From the NCBI GenBank assembly GCA_013115135.1, contig JABANP010000128.1:1-64000 (forward strand): a stretch of 64,000 nt of DNA, written 5' to 3'. The notes beneath the pieces are model-generated. The model did not search any database, was not told the origin of the DNA, and saw only the letters and a program-made list of their open reading frames with translations. Each line of letters opens with the position of its first letter. Positions within the stretch are counted from its first letter, which is position 1. Below, one piece after another: positions 42,633 through 56,149 of this stretch. The translations under genes were made by a program, and so were the position numbers. This DNA is from Perkinsus olseni. Taxonomy: Eukaryota > Perkinsozoa > Perkinsida > Perkinsidae.

Positions 42633-42962
42633 ATGCATGGATACATCTTCCTTCATTGCGTACTCATGTGTTTCCTCAACGCTCGCACCAGCTTGCAGGC
42701 CGAGACCGGCGAATCCGGCGCCCCGGATTCTGCCGAACACTGTCCAATGCTACTCGCGGTGGATTCGGAATTACCAACTGGCATGTTACGTCTCTCTCCC
42801 TTCATACAAGGGGCTAACACCGCACGAATGCCGTCCGCTAGGATGGTGTTGGTTGCTCTGGAAGCCTCTAGGGCCGCTCTCTGGGCATCCAAAAGGCCTC
42901 GGATCCACACCAAGTCCGATACCTTTACGACCACCTCACCGTCTGCAGTCGTTGGGCTCTGA
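42633..42962 (+). CDS. Unknown small secreted-type protein, 109 aa
   Basis: A single exon from the ATG at 42633. The first 25 residues ('MHGYIFLHCVLMCFLNART') look like a signal peptide. The mature part ('GESGAPDSAEHCPMLL' and 'RMVLVALEASRAALWASKRP') is recognisable only as hydrophilic with an amphipathic helix. The frame extends upstream but the ATG before the hydrophobic stretch is the natural start. It is divergent from the 393-aa secreted-type gene, with 357 bp between the start codons. Confidence 0.45.
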   Translation: MHGYIFLHCVLMCFLNARTSLQAETGESGAPDSAEHCPMLLAVDSELPTGMLRLSPFIQGANTARMPSARMVLVALEASRAALWASKRPRIHTKSDTFTTTSPSAVVGL

Positions 42963-43283
42963 ACGATAATGACGGATTATCACAACCTGGAGTGCCTGAG
43001 CTGCGACAGAATCGTGCCGAGCGCAGAACCCTCTATCTAGGAGCTCTTCGTGGCGACCTCAGAATGGCAGCGTGGCTCTATTCCAGCCTGTCCATTGGAC
43101 GCCTCCTCTCCCTTAGCTTGAAACTCGTAGGCGTCCTCCCTCGTTCGCGACGGCAGCACCGATCGACGACGATCCTCCACGACGGAGTTCGCGGGGATTC
43201 CATCATTCTCGCTCTGCGCGTGGTGGCTGTGGAGACCTCTTCCTTTGGCGTCCTCTTCCTTTTCATCAACAGCCATCCAGATG

Positions 43284-43469
43284 TCAACCTCGACCAAAGT
43301 GGATCGGCTGGGGTGCGAAGCGAACCCAAACCTCATCTTTCGCGCGTCTTCGAGTCGAACGTGATTTCTCTCCCGACTTCCTTGGAGTGCCGTCCTCGCT
43401 GGTGGAAGATGACGAGTACCTGTCGCGATTCTCCCGTACAGCACTTCGGCCACGTTCCCTCACTCCCAT
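43284..43469 (-). CDS. Arg/Ser-rich segment, possible SR-type protein exon
   Basis: The minus strand encodes 'RDRYSSSSTSEDGTPRKSG' and 'EKSRSTRRRAKDE', typical of an RS-like region of splicing-related proteins. The frame ends soon after, and downstream minus frames (to 43037) are also open, so a spliced gene is likely but unresolved. A 178-codon plus-strand frame over the same DNA (42992-43528) has a less protein-like composition. Confidence 0.3.
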   Translation of the reverse strand: MGVRERGRSAVRENRDRYSSSSTSEDGTPRKSGEKSRSTRRRAKDEVWVRFAPQPIHFGRG

Positions 43470-43529
43470 CGCCCTCCACGACTACTGTTGATGATGACGC
43501 GCTGTATTCTGTGACGAGCCGCCAGTAGC

Positions 43530-44073
43530 CGAGAAGTAGTCGGCCCTGGTGGAGATGAGGGTGCGTCCATGACCGGGGAAATTAGCCCGATAGTAGCAAT
43601 TAAAATTCACAACACTACGCACAGCCAGCGATACAACGGACAGAAACGGCTCGTGTGCTTCACTTCGCTTCCGACCAGTCGGGCAGGTAACCGACTGATA
43701 AAGGAAGAAAACTGCATAGGGAACATATTTGAGTCGCTTAGATGCGCAAAAAACAAGTGAGAATTTCTGGAACCAACTGCCATGCCCGGTCCAGCATTTC
43801 TATTGGCTTCGTGGCCAAAGTCTGGTGAGTGTGGAAGGCGAGCGGGTAGAGGTGGCATAGGCCCTGTAGTAGAACTGTAGGTCGAACGTTAGCGGGAGAC
43901 GCTATATGATGCGACAGCAACGGTACATGAAAACGATAACCCGCCAGAATCTTACTGTGTTCTCGAAAAAATCTAATCATTTGAGGAACGGCTCGAGAGG
44001 AGAGCACTGGTAAAGAGTATCTACAGAACAAGCAGCCCAAATGTCTAGCGGAGCGAAGCAGTGTCCAATTACG
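43530..44073 (-). other. Mostly unassigned, one weak minus-strand frame
   Basis: A minus-strand frame ending at 43738 ('MIRFFREHSKILAGYRF' onward) is open for about 80 codons from an internal ATG. It has no recognised features. The remainder shows nothing supportable. Confidence 0.2.
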
Positions 44074-44626
44074 TTATAACAAGGATGATCGGGACGTCGT
44101 TCCGCAGGCCGTTACACGCCGCAACTCCCACAGTGCTCTCCATCTCGGGCGATATATCGTCCCCTTCCTCAGAGAGGCTTTGGCGGCCATACAGTAGGGG
44201 AGGGTAGAATGCGTGGACCTGGGAGGAGGGGATCGCGAGGCGGCAGGCAGCCGTGCGAACAGTCCCACATCGAAATGGATCCCGAGCCAGTCCACACCAT
44301 CACTGAGGGCTGCCTGGCCCTTATCTGCTGGAGAGTACGCTTTTATCATCCCCTTCACATTAGCGGCGAGACGACCTGCGGGGGAAGCTGCCCGAAGGGA
44401 GCTGCGAACGGGCCGCCCTACTGTAATCGAGGGGAGTGCTATTGGGCGCCTCAGAGGGTGTCGAGCCGAGACTCGTCGTGGCTGAGGTATCGGCTTCTCC
44501 CGGCAAAGGTGCTGTACTGGCTATTATCCTCCCTGAAAGGACACCAATGGGAGGAGTCATCTCAATGACCGACGGACCATTTTCGATCAGGGTTGCGTAG
44601 AATAGCTCGGCAGCAATGAAACGCAA
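44074..44626 (-). CDS. Unknown minus-strand protein, 3' exons
   Basis: An exon beginning near 44635 reads 'RFIAAELFYATLIENGPSV' and 'MTPPIGVLSGRIIAST'. A donor and acceptor remove 46 nt (about 44369-44414) in phase, continuing 'RLAANVKGMIKAYSPADKG' and 'GVDWLGIHFDVGLFARL', and the stop is at 44074. No ATG opens the first exon, so a 5' exon lies upstream, perhaps in the next locus. No family was recognised. Confidence 0.45.
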
Positions 44627-44689
44627 ACAAGCCGAAAATCGACTACAAGGTTAATCAATATTGGCAAAAATATGATCGAGCGAGGGATA

Positions 44690-45524
44690 CTGAACCTCAG
44701 TCGTGTAAACATGTCGAAGATTCCTCAGTGCCTTTGTTCCCTATTTTTCTGGACAGCAAGTAAGATCTCTTTCACGAACCGAATCGTAGTCGTAGGGATT
44801 GCTGAGAGCTTACCAGTATCACCGTCAAACATGACACCGGACGTCCATTCGTCCTGTCTGAGGAGGAGGGATCGAACCTGTGCGGGGTCGAGATCCATAC
44901 GAAATGGAATGGAAGCTGCTCCCGAATCCAGCGTTGGCGGCGGAACCAAACACCCCACTTGGAAAGGAATCTTTAATTTTGATGGGGCACATGGTTGCTG
45001 GTCTACTCTTGCACGAAGGATGCCCTACTCTCGGCTGTAACCGTCAGAGGCGCTCACCGGAGTACCCGGGCCAGACCTGATGATGGTCGTCGAGATGTCT
45101 CGTGAGGTGTTCGCCCAGGCTCCACTCGACGATGGGACTACCGTACTCAACCTCGAACCTACAAGGGAATGACCATCACCCACCCCGAAAGGGGCATCAC
45201 CTCGGGCACTGTAGGGTAGGATGTTGGAGTTGGTCACGACTCTGGTCGTCCTGGTCGCATGGCCCGGGCTCATGACGTAGCTCGGCGGGCCTGCGGTGGC
45301 GGAAACTGAGTAACGCCTCATGACAAATAGGAGTGACGGGAAGGTGACAGCGCACTGTATCTAGCGGTTTGAGGAGGGTGAGGGGCGGAGCTGTAGCCTC
45401 CGTAGAATGAGGAGGACAGCAATTGTGTTGAAGTGCCGAGGCCACTGGCAGGCCCGGCAGGGGTACTGATAACCCTTGGGGTGGGCAGAGCGACGGAGGC
45501 CACGGTCGGAGGTTGTCGAGGCAT
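44690..45524 (-). CDS. Unknown low-complexity protein, minus strand
   Basis: Exons read 'PRQPPTVASVALPTPRVIS' (from about 45524), then across a 65-nt phase-1 intron 'PPSYVMSPGHATRTTRVVT', then near 44958 'MDLDPAQVRSLLLRQDEW'. It is rich in Ser, Thr, Pro and Gly. It may continue into the exons at 44074-44626, but the linking splice was not found. No domain was recognised. Confidence 0.4.
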
Positions 45525-45626
45525 GTAGGGAGCGATAAGGGCCGAGCAGTCCTGACAGCGGTCTGTCTCTAGGGAGGATGGGAAGGAGGGCCTACACTCT
45601 TGTACTGCCGGACTCTGTCTTGAATA

Positions 45627-46250
45627 TCACTGAATAGCTGCACGAGGCGAACCTGAGAGAAGGGAAAGGCTACCACTACGACGATGGAGACCGGCCAAAG
45701 GAGCGGCAAGGAGGCGTCGAGAGGGGAGCTCAACAAACCGGAGGCAGCTCATGGAGCCTGGCCTACTATCTCCGATGAAAGGACTAAGGATAGTGTCGAA
45801 ACGTATAAGATTGTTGCTTACCTTATGTCCAGGCAGCCACTTAGCATCATTAAACGCCTCTATGTCTTGCAAGTCACCGGGCGTGAGGCTTTCCAACGTC
45901 TCAACCTTACATGAGAAAACACCACATGCCGGGATCGAACCTGGGACCTTCCGCACTACCGTATCATAACCTGCATTAATGAAGTGAGCTGCTATCTGGG
46001 CGGACATCTTGTTGACGCGGAAGAAGTTCACAACATCTATCTTCTCTCTCTGCACGTCTGGATCCATACTCCAAATAGTAGCGAAACCGTGAAGATGCTC
46101 CGGACTGATTACGAGCAAATCCTCATACCACTCCAAGCGTAACGTTCATTACTAATAACGGCATAGCATGTCCACTATGTAATGAATGGTATTGGCCGGC
46201 TTGGAGATCTCAATCTGTCGCTCCATACGAGCAAACAGCTTATGTACAGC
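45627..46250 (-). CDS. Unknown protein with an RIIa/Dpy-30-like start, minus strand
   Basis: The first visible exon reads 'ARMERQIEISKPANTIHYI'. The pattern KPxxxIxxI resembles the dimerisation segment seen in RIIa and Dpy-30-like proteins and flagellar adenylate kinases. A 46-nt intron removes three in-frame stops and joins 'WYEDLLVISPEHLHGFATIW'. The next intron (45906-45959) contains a tRNA-like sequence and rejoins 'VETLESLTPGDLQDIEAFND'. The 3' end near 45627 is unresolved because 'GHK' is followed by a good donor. Confidence 0.45.
45906..45959 (-). repeat. 54-nt intron made of a tRNA 3'-half-like sequence
   Basis: On the minus strand the intron starts 'gtagtgcggaaggtccc' and contains 'caggttcgatcccggc' (B-box/T-arm-like), then a T-rich stretch and 'gtaag'. 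Its start and core match the intron at 63751-63800 ('gtagtagaggaggtcg', 'ggttcgatccctgc'). Confidence 0.55.
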
Positions 46251-46640
46251 AGCCATAACGTCGACTCTGATGAAGAGTCATGCTCATCATCAAACAACAA
46301 CAGCAACTACGTCTTGTTCTCCTTATCGTTCTCGTCAGTAGTAGCGTCAGCTGCCACCTCCACAGCGCTTCTCGGGGAGTCCGCGAAGGATGACATGAAA
46401 ATAGTAGTACAGCCTATCAAGAGAACCCCAGGTAGGGTCGAGCGCGTGAGCCCTCCCGCACGAGAATCACCACCAACGTGCTCGCGCCGTACTAACCACT
46501 AGCAACTCAAATCAGCCATTTCGCCAAGAATAGAACGCCACTTATAAATAGTCCAACTTTGGTGGAACAATCAACTTTCTCGACACGATGGGGGACCTCC
46601 CCAGAGGACAAATCACTGGCTGGTGTCTTATGGTGGGCGA

Positions 46641-48438
46641 CTATAGTATGATGAGCTCCGCGTTGGGTTGCAAGCGGACCTTCCACTTGTCGAAGAGAGC
46701 TCTCAGGGCCGTAATGTACCTCTCCTTCAACGCTTCAATATCGTCACTGGTCGGATGGTCTTTCTGGGTAACTTCTATCGGCTGAAGAGAAGAAGAGAAT
46801 GAGTTATACAAAAAGCAACTCCCAAAAGCAATTATAGGAGGGAGAACGTTGGAGCGCGGAACGACACTGCTGGGATTATCATAACGTCCTAGCGATCGAC
46901 AACACTAAAGTCGACCGCGGGGGTTCAGTAATACAACGGACTAGCTTGAGTGTTGAATTCGCTGACCCTTCTGTACTACCTCTCCCACTACTGTATAGAC
47001 AGGCCTCCTGAAGGGCAACATACCGAAGTTATAGGTGAACACACCTGAGAAAAGATACTCGACAGATCGGCAGGAGAGTTTCTAACATCAGCACTATTAC
47101 CTCTGCCCGAGAAGATGGGAGTCGAAAATGTCAACTTCTTATACATCCAGTCCTGCAGCCTTCTCACCCAGCTGGTAGCGCTGACAGGCTGCAAGGACGT
47201 GTCCTGAGGGATGGTGATGGCGGGGGAGGGTCCTCGCTGGCCTCGGTAGTCTTACCCACAAATCGTTCTCACCGAAGCCGAAGCTGGGAACAAGAGGAGC
47301 GCCTTTCTGTATCGCGATACGGAAGAAACCTTTACGACGTCGGATAGTCAGGACGTATCTGACGAAGAAGTATCCAAGGTCGACGCTGGCACATCGCAAA
47401 ATCGAACCCACCGGCCAGCCTTGGTGTCCAGGGCCTCTGCAGCACCTCCTAATACTAAAACAACCGCCTGACCTGCACCACAACGCTCCACCACTCAAAC
47501 GGTACTGCCGGGCTGCTCTACCTGGAACTGAGAGGTACTGCTTGATGGTCCTCGCTGAGCTGTCGATCACACCCTCCCGAAGAATCATTCTGAAATAACC
47601 AAGTAATGCCTGGCGGCCGCCGTCTCCGCCGACCTACTCTCGCATGAAGGGCATGTTCGTGTTCACAGTAAGCGTGCACAGCCGGGGCGTGATCCCGGGG
47701 AATTTCTGGTCGAAACCTGCGTGGAAGAGGTGGTTCCTTGACTCCGGGAAATCCCTCCCTCACCGCTAGCATCTGTCCCATAGGCCGTGGCAGCTCCTAT
47801 CGAAAGGATGCCGTGGGGATGATAGCCGATCATGTAACTCCTCTTCGGAGAAAAACCTGAGGCGGGGCCGAGCGGGAGCAGTTGAGCAAGGGGGTGCTAC
47901 TCGTGGAGGCTGGTTGATCTCGGATGAGATAGACTGGGAAGTATTTAGCAAAGTTCTTCATAAGGGGTGAATTTCGAAAGAACTGGCTCACTGGTCGAAT
48001 GTGCCGAGCATAGTATCTGAGTATGAAACTGATACCACTCCTTTGGTAACTCCCCTTACTTTGTATCAATATACACGTAGGTCGCATAGGCTATTATAAA
48101 GGGCCAAGTCTTTCTCCAGTAGTAGAGGGCTACACAGGCCAGCAATATCGACTAAGACGACAACAATGAGCATATTATAACAATTACAACAGAGGCCCAT
48201 TTACCCCTAGCTGCATTGTGAATATGAAAAGGCACGCCAGCATTTCTCTCCTGCGATGCGGCGGCACGTTGGTCGGGGCGAAGTCCAAACCCAGAACCTG
48301 GGTGGGTGGGATGGAAACTCGACGACGTACACTGACGACTACCTGTTTCGCCTGAGCGTCATCTCCTCCCCTTTTAGTATGGCAGGCTGCCACAGGCTCC
48401 GATGAGGACTCGTTTGGGAGAGCTCTCGCCCTCATCAT
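46641..48438 (-). CDS. DGAT2: Diacylglycerol O-acyltransferase 2 family enzyme
   Basis: The exons trace a complete DGAT2 from N- to C-terminus. Two N-terminal hydrophobic helices ('MLACLFIFTMQ', 'ILLACVALYYW') come first, then 'NFAKYFPVYLIR' and 'SPKRSYMIGYHPHGIL' with the catalytic HPHG. Later blocks are 'FPGITPRLCTLTVNTNMPF', 'VLVLGGAAEALDTKAG', 'RKGFFRIAIQKGAPLVPSFG' ending 'FGENDLW', 'STPIFSGRG', 'MLPFRRPVYTVVGE' and the C-terminal 'IEALKERYITALRALFDKW'. The enzyme makes triacylglycerol from diacylglycerol and acyl-CoA at the ER or lipid droplets. Seven or more introns are present. The stop is at 46641-46643. The assigned ATG (48438) lies inside the upstream gene, so a downstream Met ('MLACLF') may be used instead. 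Confidence 0.9.
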
Positions 48439-49258
48439 CTGCCTTTGCCAACTGAGTGCTTTGCTTGGGTAGGAGTAACGTCACTATATCGTCACGACTG
48501 TTGATGATCTGAAGAAGGAGTGGTATTCTGCATGGCTCAACTATGCACCATCCCTACTACCTGGTCAGTTAAAGCCTGGGCAGCCTTCTTGTCCTTAGTG
48601 ATGTTCTCTACTGCATGGGAAAGTACTTGCGTGACCATGTCGAAGTGCTTGTCCGTTAATGCCGTGTAGACCTACCCAGAGGTCGATCACAGTACGAGAT
48701 AGGAAGAAAGATATGCGGCGGCCTTACTGGTAGACTGAGAGGGGCGGTCATCACATCATCAGCGTCCGTATCACCAGAACTGTCTTCCTCTATTGGCGAG
48801 GTCTGGCCGTTGAGATCGCGGAATTTCTGGAGAAGCTGAGCAGGAAAATCTCGTCGGGGAGGAGATCCTTCTTCTGGACCATCGTATTTGTTGACTTTCC
48901 CAATCGCTGTTATTACCATCTCGAGGAGCATCCGTTCAACTGCCTTGGAGTCGTAAGGGTCGTATAGTTCTCGAACTGAGCTGTAGTCGTCTGACCACGG
49001 GATGATACTAGAGGTATCCAAGGTCGAAGCATGCATTACGTGTGAGCCTAAGATACTCTTCGACAAGAGCTTTACAACCTGTGACCGAGGCGAAGTAGTC
49101 CAGCCAGGCCGCCGTTCCTCCACCAAAAGGGAGCTCCTCCTCGGAGCCACCCGGCATCTGCAGTGTAAAGACCGCGTTAAACCCCTCCTCAACGGTACCA
49201 CACCTACGTCGAACGATGAGACTTTCCTAGGGTGTCGAGAGCGCTCCGTTGATATCAT
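48374..49258 (-). CDS. Unknown acidic protein upstream of DGAT2
   Basis: Starts at the ATG 49258 ('MISTERSRHPRKVSSFD'). Short introns lead to 'MPGGSEEELPFGGGTAAWLD', then 'MHASTLDTSSIIPWSDDYSS', 'ERMLLEMVITAIGKVNKYDG', 'DLNGQTSPIEEDSSGDTD', 'LTDKHFDMVTQVLSHAVENI' and finally 'IINSRDDIVTLLLPKQSTQL', with the stop at 48374. All joins keep phase; one intron is about 31 nt. No family was recognised. The last 65 bp overlap DGAT2's assigned start in another frame. Confidence 0.55.
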
Positions 49259-49498
49259 ACCACAACTTTAACAAAAACAAATCTGAAAAGGGAAGACGGC
49301 AATGCCAGGGTGTGATGGGTGGACCCTACAGCAGCAGTCTAGCAAGACGCGATATAGCGTTGAGGAAACGCAAGAGTGCGCAAGACTTCCAAGCTGGCAA
49401 GATACGATGGTCGCTCGTGTTGAACAACTGTGCCCACGTACGCCAGGGAATCATCCTCATAATCCCCGTATCTAAGGTCAACTCTCACCCCTACTATA

Positions 49499-51766
<2,268 letters not shown>

Positions 51767-53329
51767 AGGTCGATTAATGTTAAACTAGTATGATCGAGAA
51801 GGCGGCTACTGCGTAGTGCAGTCGCGAGTAAGTCACTCGGGTTTCCAACTGTCTTTTCATGCATGTTATACATGGCATAATTAGAATAGTGATTTGGTCT
51901 CGTTATGGTATTTGCATTTTGCTATTCGTATCTAGTTGATAACCGCTGGTCCCTCCCCGCCCGTCCTAGTACGACCGTCCGATCGATCGGCTTGCCGCCT
52001 CCCACCTCATGATGCTGGTCCACGAGTGGCCGCGTCCCCGTCTGCTGCCAAGTTGGCAGCTGGGTGTAGGAGGTTGGTGTAGATGGCGAGCTGGTCGAGA
52101 TGGACGGTTAGTGGCGGAGGAGGACGGTAGGCGTTGTAGGTGAGATAATCTTCACACAGGGTTGGAGTATAACGTAACCGTCACAATTATTCGTTGCTTC
52201 CTTTCAGGCCTGGCGAGAACGTCTATTACTACTTATTCTCTCGAGGCGACCCGTGTGGACGCAGGCGACATTTGATTTTTATTGTTATTTGAAACCAATT
52301 GTATTTGCAAGATAGGGCACCGGATAAGGAGGCGGGGGTGTGATAACTGCTCTTACTACATGCCACATGCGTGTAGGGACTATCACCCACCGTCTCTACT
52401 ACCCTTGAGGGGAGCGACTGCTGTTCGATGGTGCTCGTTTGAGAGCAATAGTGTTTTGTTCAGTGCAGAGGGTCGCTCGTGTATCTTGCGCTGCGAAGCT
52501 TTGTGTCTGTCCCGTCTGCGTGCGTGCGGAATATTCTCGCGGTTTTGGTATCTTCGCGAGGTCAGACACGTCAGCGATGGCGGTAGCGACTGAACTACGT
52601 ACCTCTTCTGATGGCAATCATCGTTTAGCTTGCACTGTGCAGGACTGTGGTCGTGTGCTTTGGTGAGGTTCTTCTGCGCGGTGGCGTGTGGGGACAGCGA
52701 ACACAATCGGCGTTGTGGCTAAGTTCTCGGTCTGCGTGAATGTCCCTTGGGGTCTCTCCTAGGCCGTTCTCACACTAGACAAGCTCGAACTCCGTTAGTT
52801 TGTTGATGAGATATTCGTAGGACACACCGCAGAGGCTTGCCGGGGATTCTTTCATGAATTTCTGATTGTTCTTTTTGGGTGAGTTCGCTGTAGCGAGGGG
52901 ATTCATACGAGATCGAATCCTCGAGCTTAGCAGGCGGGTGTCCTGGACTGATCGCGAAAATTTTTGGTAATAAAATATTTGTACAATAGCAGTGCTGTTG
53001 AAATTGTTCGTAAGATCAACGGGTAGTGTTATTGCGAGCGCATGGGGGCGCACGACTTGCAAATTCTACTAGATGGCGGTTTTCGGAAGTGAAAATAGTT
53101 TCGGTCGAATTTGTTCTAGCGTCGTCGACAGCGAGCTTTGTGTCGCCGGACTTCGGTGGTGGAAGGGCCTGCTGAGGTTGGTTTGAATACATCATGGGGA
53201 GATCAAAAGCGATTGGAAGCGAGGAGAGCAGATGATGATTGGCGTTGAAGGCGGCGGTGAACAAAAAGGAAGTGAGGATCGATGGCTGTTGCAGTTTTGG
53301 GCGTTGTTACTGTGTCCTGATTGGTCGCC
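51767..53329. other. 1.5-kb spacer between the helicase and the cyclin
   Basis: No secure gene is seen. A plus frame at 52439-52666 and minus frames at 52775-53264 (for example 'MMYSNQPQQALPPPKSGD') have no recognised features. This stretch probably contains the helicase 3' end and the cyclin promoter. It may also hold a small minus-strand gene near 53016-53200. Confidence 0.3.
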
Positions 53330-54450
53330 ATGGTTCTTCCTTTTTCCGATTTGACCGTCGTCGACAACTACGCGGCGAATAATATTTATGCTGCTGGAAA
53401 CAGCAAATCGAATTGTCACACCTATCACAAGGTAAATAGTGCGAAGATGGAGAGTGTGAAAACGCACGAGTATCCCTACGTGTATGACGCGGAGGAATCT
53501 TCAACTGGTGAGTGCGGGGGTATCTTTGCGTTTCTTTGGAAAGATACGTCTAGGATTCCTGTGCATGCGTGCGAGCGTTTCATGTGGTAGTCACGTATCG
53601 TTATGTTCAGTTGCATCCTCTCCCTAGCACTCCGTCCGTGACCGGTGCTCCTCGACGTCTCTCAAGTGTGGAGACCACCGCATCGGACTCGGATGACGTC
53701 AGTGACGTTACCTCCGTCTCCTGCAATAAGAAGCAGGCCCGTGGTCAAGAAGACAAGATTTCATCAGCTCATGATCATCATCAAGCTGTTGCTCCTGAGG
53801 TCCCCCAACGGTTCACTCCTGCTGTGAAGGAGCGCTTTGGGCGCGGTGTCCTCCCGAGAGCTTTCACCATCGTTATCCAGCACCTTGTTGGTATTGGTTC
53901 CGGTAAGGAGCCGCTTACTAGATTCCATTGCGTTAAGCGCCCTGGTAGGCCTCGGCAGAAGGTTACGGATTTTACGCTGATTTGTGCTCTTCGGCTCAGG
54001 TATCGAAATCGGCGATTATATTAGACGATTGGCGAAGCATTTCGGTTGCAGTGATGAAGTCTTTGTCCTCTGTCTGATTTATATCGACAGAGCCATTAAA
54101 CGTGACGATACGTTTGCTGTTTCTGCCTTGAACGTTCACAGGTGAGTGCAGCCGTCTAGTTGCCCCTCATGGTCGAGCTTGTGTCTTCAGGCTCGTTTTA
54201 ACCGCCTTAACAGTAGCAGCTAAGTTCCATGACGACATTTACTACTCAAACGCTTTCTACGCGAGGGTAGGAGGAGTGTCAGTAGCAGAGCTCAACACAC
54301 TGGAGTTGACGCTCTTGAAAATGATGGGTAAGTCGGCCGCTATCAATGAGTTCCGAATGCGTTTGCTCGTCTTTTCCAGATTGGCAGTGCTTCGTGCCGA
54401 CTGAGGAATACCAAATGTACGAGCGAAGTATAACTATGACACTACCTTGA
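53330..54450 (+). CDS. PHO80-type (P/U-type) cyclin
   Basis: Exons begin at the ATG 53330 ('[18 protein letters not shown]'). They continue from 53591 through a Ser/Asp-rich linker to '[18 protein letters not shown]', then '[19 protein letters not shown]', '[20 protein letters not shown]', '[20 protein letters not shown]', '[19 protein letters not shown]' and '[14 protein letters not shown]', with the stop at 54448. The cyclin-box helices and the 'AAKFHDD...N..YA' block are diagnostic of the PHO80/CycP-CycU group. These cyclins partner CDKs in nutrient or phosphate signalling or the cell cycle. All introns have GT-AG ends; the exon 1 to 2 acceptor was chosen by phase. Confidence 0.85.
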
Positions 54451-55888
54451 GTGGCATATGGAGGTTCACATTTTGGCGGCATTACGAGTCGCCGTCACTT
54501 ATCACCGCAGTGTGTGTTCGTGACGATGTGGCTCGTAGTGACCGCATGCTTGTTTGAATTGTTACATTACAGTACATTACCAGCTACTAGCCGATCAGCG
54601 ATGGCAAGCCGTACTGACTGCTGTGTCGCTACATTGGATATTTTTCCACGTAATCCACCCTAGGATAGGTTGTCGGCGAGGACTGCGGAAGAGACGTATG
54701 ATGTAAGTAGCTCTGCCATCCTCAGTGTTATTTATGGATTGTTCTCTTGATTGTCGGATTTTGATCTGAGGGTTGTGGCCATTATTGCGCCTGTTAAGTT
54801 CCTCACTACGCTAGAGATGGCATTCCCTTGAAGTAAGATCTCAGTGATTGTGACTTGAGGGTTTTGGATTAATGTCTCGTCCCTTTTCAGCGTCTTCCGC
54901 CCCCAATCGACTACTCTCAACTCGCGCTTCTGCGCCCAGCGCGCAGCGCTGTACGTCATGCCAGCGTCGCTGCTAGTCTACTGCAGATGGAGTAGTTCGG
55001 CCTCCTAGGGTCGAACATTTCTATTTCATCACTCAACTGGTCGTGCCTGTTGTGTACTGCTATTTCATGATAATTGATTGAGTATATTCTTTGCTTTATC
55101 TTACGTGTCCTTATTGCCTCTCAAGGATAGTTGGCGGTTGTTCGATGTTCACTTATACCCTTCCATTAACATCAACAGCAACCGTTGCCGTCCATATTGT
55201 CACTATTCCCTGTGTTCCTCAAGTTTCTCCCTCCAAAACCCCTCCCTCCAACGTCTCTTCTTCACTACTATCGTACTATCACTCAGTTAGCGCACTAGTG
55301 CTACTACCCAGAGTGTAGGTCTGTGTATTCTCTCTGCGTGTTGATCATCAGTCAAGAGGAAGAATTCACAAATGTAGAGTCTTTCTTCCAACTTTCCCTG
55401 CCAGGGAATGCTGACTTCACGCTCTGTAGTCCATTTGATAAGTTCACCATTGCCCTTACATGGGTAAAAAAGTAAGCGTTATTGTTCCTGATACATTGCA
55501 ACGCGTAAGTACTGTTTGAGTTGTTACAGGGAGGCTGTGGTCATCTGTATACCAAATTGAAATAGTCAAGAACCGGTGATGGGTATGGTGGAAAATATTT
55601 CGTGGGATATGTAACCGATTTGAAGACACGGGGAGTTAGAGTGTGAGTTTTCACACAAGAACGTGTGTGAATGTGGAATATGTTTTTGTTCTAGCACCTA
55701 TCGGGTGATGCGAGAAATAATATAACATGAATTAACTGCGGTGAAGTCTGCTTGCGCCGATAGGCACCGGATGGTATAGCTTGTTTACCTATCATATATC
55801 TATCGACTTACTGTGATTCGGTAAAATGAAGGTCGCGGGATAATGTAGGACAATAAAGTCCTCGCTAGGTCATCAACTGGCCTATTCA
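54451..55888. other. 1.4-kb gene-poor stretch
   Basis: Only short frames occur and no domain or splice chain was found. A strongly pyrimidine- and T-rich segment lies near 55070-55300. Confidence 0.3.
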
Positions 55889-56128
55889 CTACGTGAGATA
55901 CATTAGTACGGATATAACAGTGGGATACTCACTAAGTGGGTCCGGCATAATCGTCGACAATGCAATGCGTTCACAGAGACGATAAGTCAGGCCAGCTAAG
56001 TCGACGATAGTAACAGCCGTCTCGCGAACGCAACAGTCGCCATCCCGGAGACCTCGGTAATTGATCATCCACCGCTTATCCTTGTGCGCTTCCACCGCTG
56101 AGCTGACGCGTTCATCTCCGGTGCCCAT
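55889..56128 (-). CDS. Unknown minus-strand exon, tentative
   Basis: The ATG at 56128 opens 'MGTGDERVSSAVEAHKDKRW' and 'ETAVTIVDLAGLTYRLCERI'. A good donor 'gtgagt' near 55945 suggests this is a first exon. Later exons were not identified. The codon pattern looks protein-like but no family was recognised. Confidence 0.3.
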   Translation of the reverse strand: MGTGDERVSSAVEAHKDKRWMINYRGLRDGDCCVRETAVTIVDLAGLTYRLCERIALSTIMPDPLSEYPTVISVLMYLT

Positions 56129-56149
56129 TGCGCCAACTCGGCCGACGTC

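Noticed and set aside
42992..43528. 178-codon plus-strand frame as a gene
   Set aside because: Its composition is poor and the opposite strand has an RS-rich reading that looks more like protein.
44865..44890. B-box-like 'gggatcgaacctg' on the plus strand
   Set aside because: It lies inside a convincing minus-strand exon ('DLDPAQVRSLLL'), so it is coding by chance.
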